Of a DNA stretch of 61,249 nt, positions 56,549 through 61,249 are shown in pieces. This stretch comes from Paraglomus occultum (Eukaryota > Glomeromycota > Glomeromycetes > Paraglomerales > Paraglomeraceae): positions 1 to 61,249 of the forward strand of contig CAJVPJ010000038.1 of the NCBI GenBank assembly GCA_910592205.1, in the 5' to 3' direction. The notes under the pieces are model-generated. The model saw nothing but the letters and a program-made list of their open reading frames with translations, was not told the DNA's origin and did not search any database. The translations under genes and the position numbers were made by a program. The number at the start of each line of letters is the position of its first letter. Positions within the stretch are counted from its first letter, which is position 1.

Positions 56549-59017
56549 TCATTTTCCTGAAAGGGATTTCACATCAATATAATAGATGGTATCCCATATT
56601 ATAGAACAACTATAATGCATTCTTTTGATATATTCCCAAACTTCCTGTGCATTTGGACGCTTCTCAGGATCAGCATCACAACACCGCTCGGCAATTTTCT
56701 TGTATTTCTCTGGCGCTGAATCTGGCATTGATGGTCGTAATCCGTCCATTATATCGCATATTAAACTTTTATCGAACTCTCTCTCCCCAAATGGTGGTTC
56801 ACCAGTAGCCATCAAATACATAATAATACCAAAAGAATATATGTCTGATTTCTGAGTAAATTTGTGAGTATGAAAGACTTCTGGTGCAGTAAAGCGGGAA
56901 ATGCCTTGAACGGCTAAATTTTGTTGACGTGAATTTACCAATTGAGAACGGCCAAAATCGTGCATATGTGGTCTATGCTCAATAAAAAGTATGTTTCCGC
57001 CATGAATATTACAATGCATTAATCCCGCACGATGAATAGTGTTGAGATCACTTATAATATTATTCAAATGACCTAACTTTGCTCTCCACGTCAATTTGTT
57101 AATATTTTGCTGCAAATAAGACAAAAGATTACCATTGTTAGCATATTGCATAACAATCATGTATTCTTCTGTTTTTGGGTTCTGTGTCACTCCATAAATT
57201 TTAAGCCATAGACCATTAGCACACTTGGCATAATTTTTGAACTATTAATTAAAAGTAATACAGAATCAGATTTAATCCAATCTAATTATTACTATCAAAG
57301 ATAGCTTACCTCGTTAATAAATAGTTCAGACGTTTGATCAAAATTCTTAAAACGTTTGAGTACAACAGGTTGTGGTATATACGGCGATGACCAGCCTTGA
57401 TAGGCAGTATAGACTGTTCTATAACCACCAGATCCGATCTCATTGAGTTCGTAAAAGTCATCATACTGCGTATACTGTATGTGGCCATAACGTTGCATAG
57501 CCATAGTTTTGTCCAATATTGTACGTATATCATTATAAAAAACTAAATAATACGCTTGCGTAGATAGCTCCTGGGTGACTCCAATTATCCAAATGTTGTC
57601 AGGTGTTAATATATCTGGGTATTCGTCAATTATCTATTTGAGTAAACAAGTATAACCATTAGAACGATTGCACAATGCAACTTGCATTATTTTACACATA
57701 AAATAATTTTACCTGATGAAAATCAAGCAATTGAGTATCACCTGTTACTATCTGTTTGAGTGCCACTTTTGTCCACTCATTTGTCGTCGGTTCCAACCAT
57801 TTCGCTATATGTGTGCATTCACGGTGTAATGATGTCGCCGGTTGTACATCCGTCAGTAGATGATACCCTATCCATTGTATATAGGCATCATCCACATGTT
57901 TCACATTTCTCCACGACTCCATAATGAATGAATCCAAAGATTTGTTGCCCGTAGTCCAATCAAGAGGTCTTGGTGCTTTACATTCATAGCAGAATGCACT
58001 TGCTATTACCCAACGTTTTAAGGGTTGCATACAAGCCAGACATAATCCATTCCCTTCTTCTTCCATTATTAGACAATACTTTTGTATCATTGCATCGTAT
58101 GTAAATCCGAGGGTAACCCAAACATCCGTGGTAAGGATATCTGGATGCTTATCACATAACTAGTGGAAATAATAAGTCAATAATTATTTAAACTATTCAA
58201 TAAACATGACACACATAAGTAAATAGTTTACCTCAGCATAATATAAATCATGTGTTTCATCTGTTATCTCAAGTGGGATCAATTTAACTCTAGAAGTAGG
58301 TAGATTATGCAAGTCTGACCCATAACTAATACAATCATCTGGAATCCATTCCAAATAGGCATGATTTGCTGAGTTTGTTTGTAATTGAGTTTTCTTGATA
58401 AACTCGTCGAGTCGCTCATTGTTGCTGGTCCATCCGTTAGATAATTCTTTATGACCGCAAATGCACCACACGGGACTACATCGGAGTATTCCACATGCGG
58501 AGCAGAAACCATATCGAGAACAGTAATGATAAAAGAGTTTATCCGCAACCATGTAATAGTTATTATCATATTCGGTAAATCCCCTTATGAGTTGGTTGCG
58601 ATATCCGAGCCACCTTTTGTACCTTCTGAACTGATTGTTAGTATTATTATTGTCCTTATGTGGCGTGAGTGAGTATATTCTAGCAAACTCACTCACAAAT
58701 GTTGGCGTACAGGTTTCGTCGCTGCCAAGCAATACCAGCGTTAGCGGTCCCCAATCAACGGCGTCGTAGACATTATCAATTTGAGTCGGCCTTATGTCGG
58801 TAATATACGAACAAGAAATCCATTTAAAGCTTGGAAAGTAGTTAAACCTTGAAGAGGCTTGATTATGCATATTGGAAGTGACATTACCAAACAGAAAGAA
58901 TCTTTCAACTCTTCTTTCCATTGTTTGTGAAACGTTGCAAGGCATGTGTAATTTGATGTTTACGTAGTAGTGTGCCAGGGCCAGGGAGGAGGCCAAATAT
59001 GGACCAATGACAGTCAA
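56549..59017 (-). CDS. Kinase-like protein with two extra N-lobe half-modules (copy 1)
   Basis: Four exons in the frame shown: 59017-58232, 58159-57713, 57633-57310 and 57241-56549, all junctions in phase 0; 749 residues counted from the TTG at 59017 (first in-frame ATG at 58945). The true 5' end is unclear. Residues 1-160 are an unrecognised domain. Unit A has a CxxC/CxC motif (172-187), WTSNNERLDEFI and AYLEWIP, then a kinase N-lobe-like piece, RVKLIPLE...YYAE. Unit B has CxxC-x13-CxxC (302-322), WTTGNKSLDSFI, YIQWI and VALKQIV...DFHQ. The complete kinase follows: Gly loop GSGGYRTVY, Lys in VVLKRFK, then TAPEVF and IYSFGIIMYLMATGEPPF. The catalytic motif is HCN (595-597) instead of HRD, while DFG (614-616) is kept, so a pseudokinase is likely. 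TKL-like by its C-lobe. Confidence 0.82.
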
Positions 59018-59029
59018 CTTGATTTCTGA

Positions 59030-59112
59030 TGATTACCAGCAGGTCTCGGGTCATTAACTACGATGTCAAAATTACGAGGATTTCCCAAATTATTGCTGGA
59101 CAAAACGGACAA
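59030..59112 (-). pseudogene. Possible displaced 5' coding piece of kinase-like copy 1
   Basis: Immediately upstream of copy 1, in another frame, the minus strand reads VLSSNNLGNPRNFDIVVNDP then RPAGNHQKS and a stop, which looks coding. Only a frame change, not an intron of reasonable size, separates it from EIKLTVIGPYLAS in the main frame. Copy 1 may therefore have lost its proper 5' end to a small indel. Confidence 0.35.
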
Positions 59113-59412
59113 ATCAACATAGTAAATTCAGCATATTTAATAGTGAAAAAATAAACCATTAAATAAAACGCATAAATTAAAAATAACCGCACATTACAAG
59201 TCTATTCAAAACGTGTTGAGTCACTAGTTTATGAGACAACGGGTAATGCTAATATTTTGCATATGTGTACGCGGACCAATTCCTGTCATCATGAATCCAA
59301 TTCTTGGTTCAAGCAAATTTCCGGTAGGTAAGCGTTTACTAGAGTATTTACCCCCTTTTTCGGAACGTGATACGGGTTTACATCTGTATAATAGATAGTT
59401 TTTGACGTATTG
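59113..59412. other. Spacer between tandem kinase-like genes
   Basis: Contains the 3' flank of copy 2 and presumably the promoter or lost 5' exon of copy 1. GGTAAGCGTTTACTAGAGTA at 59327 parallels GGTAAGAGTTTGCTGAAATA at 56522, so the tandem duplication includes 3' flanking sequence. Confidence 0.55.
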
Positions 59413-61249
59413 TCATTCATTCCACCCTCTTAATACGCTCTTAATGACTGTCCGAACCAACCGTGCACCCGGACGCTTATCAGGATCAGCATCGCAACAT
59501 CGCTCAGCAAGTTTCTTGTATATCTCTGGTGCGGAATCTGGCATCGATGGTCGTAGTCCGCCCATAATATCGCACATTAAATCTCTATTAAACTGCCTAT
59601 CTTTAAACGGTGGTTCGCCAGTAGCAATCAAATACATAATGATACCAAAAGAATATATGTCTGACTTTGTCGTAAATTTGCGAGTATGAAAGACTTCCGG
59701 TGCAGTAAAGGGTGAAATGCTCTGAATGACTAAATTCTGTTGACGTGAATTTACCGATTGGGAACAGCCAAAATCGCATATATGTGGTTTATAGTCATCA
59801 CCAAAAAATATGTTTTCGCCATGAAGATTACAATGCATTAATCCCATACCATGAATAACACTAAGATCACATGCAATAGCACGCAAATAATCTAATTTCG
59901 CTCTCCACGTCAATTCGTTAATATTTTGACGCAAATGAGACAAAAGATTACTATTGCTAACACGTTGCATAACAATAATGTATTCTTCTGTTTCTGGATT
60001 TTGCGTCACTCCATAGATTTTAAGCAAATGATCAGTAGCGCACTTGACATGGTTTACGAACTAGTCATAAAATAAATATAGAGTCAAATTAAATACCATT
60101 TTAATTAATGCTGTCAGAAATTAACTCACCTCATTGATAAATAATTCAGGTGTTCGATCAAAATTCTTAAAACGTTTGAGTATAACAGTTTCTGGTATAT
60201 CCTGTGTCTGCAAATCGCCTTCACACTTGGCAACATAGACTGTTCTATAATCACCAGATCCGATCTCTTTGAGTTCGTAAAAGTCATCATACTGCATGTA
60301 CTTCATAGGACTAAGTTGTATAAACCTGTCCAATATAGTATGTACATCGGAGTAGAAAACTAAGTGATATCTTCGAGTGGACGGTTCTTGGGTAATTCCA
60401 ACTATCCAAACATTATCAGGGGTTAATATCTTTGGGTATTCCAGAGTTAGCTATTTGAGCAAACAATACAATCAATAAAGAATCAATATCAATGCCAAAT
60501 ACCAATTGCATTATTTACATGCGAAACAATTTACCTGATAAAAATCATGGGACTGGGCAACACTGATCTGCTTGAGTGTCACTTTCAGCAATTTATTTGT
60601 CACTGGATCTAACCAATCCATTGTGCATGTGCATCCATGGCGTAATGAGGTCATTTCTCGTACATTCATCAGTGCGGAATACTCTATCCATTGTATATAC
60701 GTATCATAAACGTTATTTATATTACGCCAAGATTCCATAATGAATGAATTCAACGTCTTGTTTCCTGTAGTCCAATTGAGCGGTCTTGGTACTTTACATT
60801 CATAGCAGAATGCGTTTATCGTGGAGTTTAAATTTTTTGTACATGTCAGACATAATCCATGCTCAGAATATTCTTTTATGAGATAATACTTTTGTTCGCT
60901 TGTTTTGTATGTAAATCCGATGGTAACCCAAACATCCGTGGTAAGAATATCAGGGTGTTTATCGCATAACTAGTGGAAATGATACATAATGACATGTCAA
61001 TAATTATTTAAACTATTCAATAAACATGACGCATAAGTAAATAGTTTACCTTGGCATAATATAAATCATGTGTCCTATTTCTTATCTCAAGTGGAATCAA
61101 TTTAACCCAAATAAAAGTAGGTAGACCATTCAAGTGTCTAATTCCATTCCCATAACCACGAATACAATCGAGTGAAATCCATTCCAAATAGGCGTCATTT
61201 GGTGAGTTTGTTTGTAGTTGAGATTTCTTAATAAAGTCATCGAGTTGGT
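59413..61249 (-). CDS. Kinase-like protein with N-lobe half-modules (copy 2), 5' end beyond window
   Basis: Exons are >61249-61050, 60969-60535, 60450-60130 and 60060-59413, all in phase 0 with the same intron positions as copy 1. Unit A is cut by the window edge but shows QLDDFIKKSQLQTNS, AYLEWI and WVKLIPLE...YYAK. Unit B has GLCLTC...FCYEC, WTTGNKTLNSFIMESW and VTLKQISV...DFYQ. The complete kinase part has GSGDYRTVYVAK, Lys in VILKRFK, LMHCNLHGEN in place of the HRD loop, CDFGCSQ, FTAPEVFHTRKF and SDIYSFGIIMYLIATG. The C terminus is shorter and different from copy 1 after DADPDKRPGARLV. As in copy 1, Arg and Asp of HRD are Cys and Asn, so catalysis is doubtful. Copies 1 and 2 are tandem, head to tail. 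Confidence 0.82.

Overview
The window looks like nuclear DNA of a filamentous early-diverging fungus, most likely an arbuscular mycorrhizal fungus (Glomeromycotina). This rests on AT-rich spacers, many short GT-AG introns (about 60-165 bp), fungal housekeeping genes (Dbp7, Srp72, Vps17, thymidylate kinase, Pho85-type cyclin), and the TKL-like kinase family with the WTSGN...FI...EWIP module that I associate with Rhizophagus-type genomes. The assignment is an inference; no sequence search was run. Exon structures were derived by hand from splice sites and reading phase. SRP72, VPS17, thymidylate kinase, alcohol oxidase, methyltransferase, DBP7, two membrane-protein genes and a small secreted-protein gene each close to whole codons.

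Layout. 1-1.9 kb is low-complexity spacer with a 27-bp minisatellite. 2.26-3.53 kb (+) is a Pho85-type cyclin with a poly-Q tail and a one-base frame break in a C7 run. 3.5-8.6 kb is gene-poor. 8.6-13.9 kb holds the convergent pair DBP7 (+) and SRP72 (-), whose stop codons are 20 bp apart. At 14.3-14.6 kb (-) is a two-exon 8-cysteine secreted peptide. 18.5-19.5 kb (+) is a four-helix membrane protein with an Asp-rich tail. 20.5-22.6 kb holds small genes and decayed fragments, one nuclease-like. 22.6-23.9 kb is a Tc1/mariner element with intact ends and a frameshifted transposase. 24-31 kb is a local duplication with two Gly/Cys-rich GPI-anchored wall-protein genes and three copies of their upstream region; the transposon lies at the edge of the copy that has no gene. 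An organellar-type tRNA relic lies at 27.1 kb. 32-36.5 kb holds a secreted alpha/beta hydrolase with an interrupted exon junction, a small membrane protein and a decayed secreted-protein gene.

36.7-43.2 kb is a compact housekeeping block: VPS17 (+), convergent with thymidylate kinase (-), then a long-chain alcohol oxidase (-). 43-46 kb contains a small TA-flanked MITE with pogo-like ends and a solo end of a related element. 50-51.3 kb (+) is a SAM-dependent methyltransferase. 52.9-55.6 kb carries an orphan Cys-rich exon, an unclear gene remnant and a broken coiled-coil gene.

56.5-61.2 kb (-) holds the most unusual content: two tandem paralogous kinase-like genes. Each carries, before a complete kinase domain, two extra Cys-motif plus kinase N-lobe half-modules that stop at the hinge, with an intron at the same place in each unit. 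In all copies the catalytic HRD is HCN, so they should be pseudokinases. A third copy, inverted and heavily decayed, lies at 46.5-49.2 kb with about 1 kb of foreign DNA in its last intron. The housekeeping genes are unrelated in function; the accessory part shows local duplication, decay and transposition.
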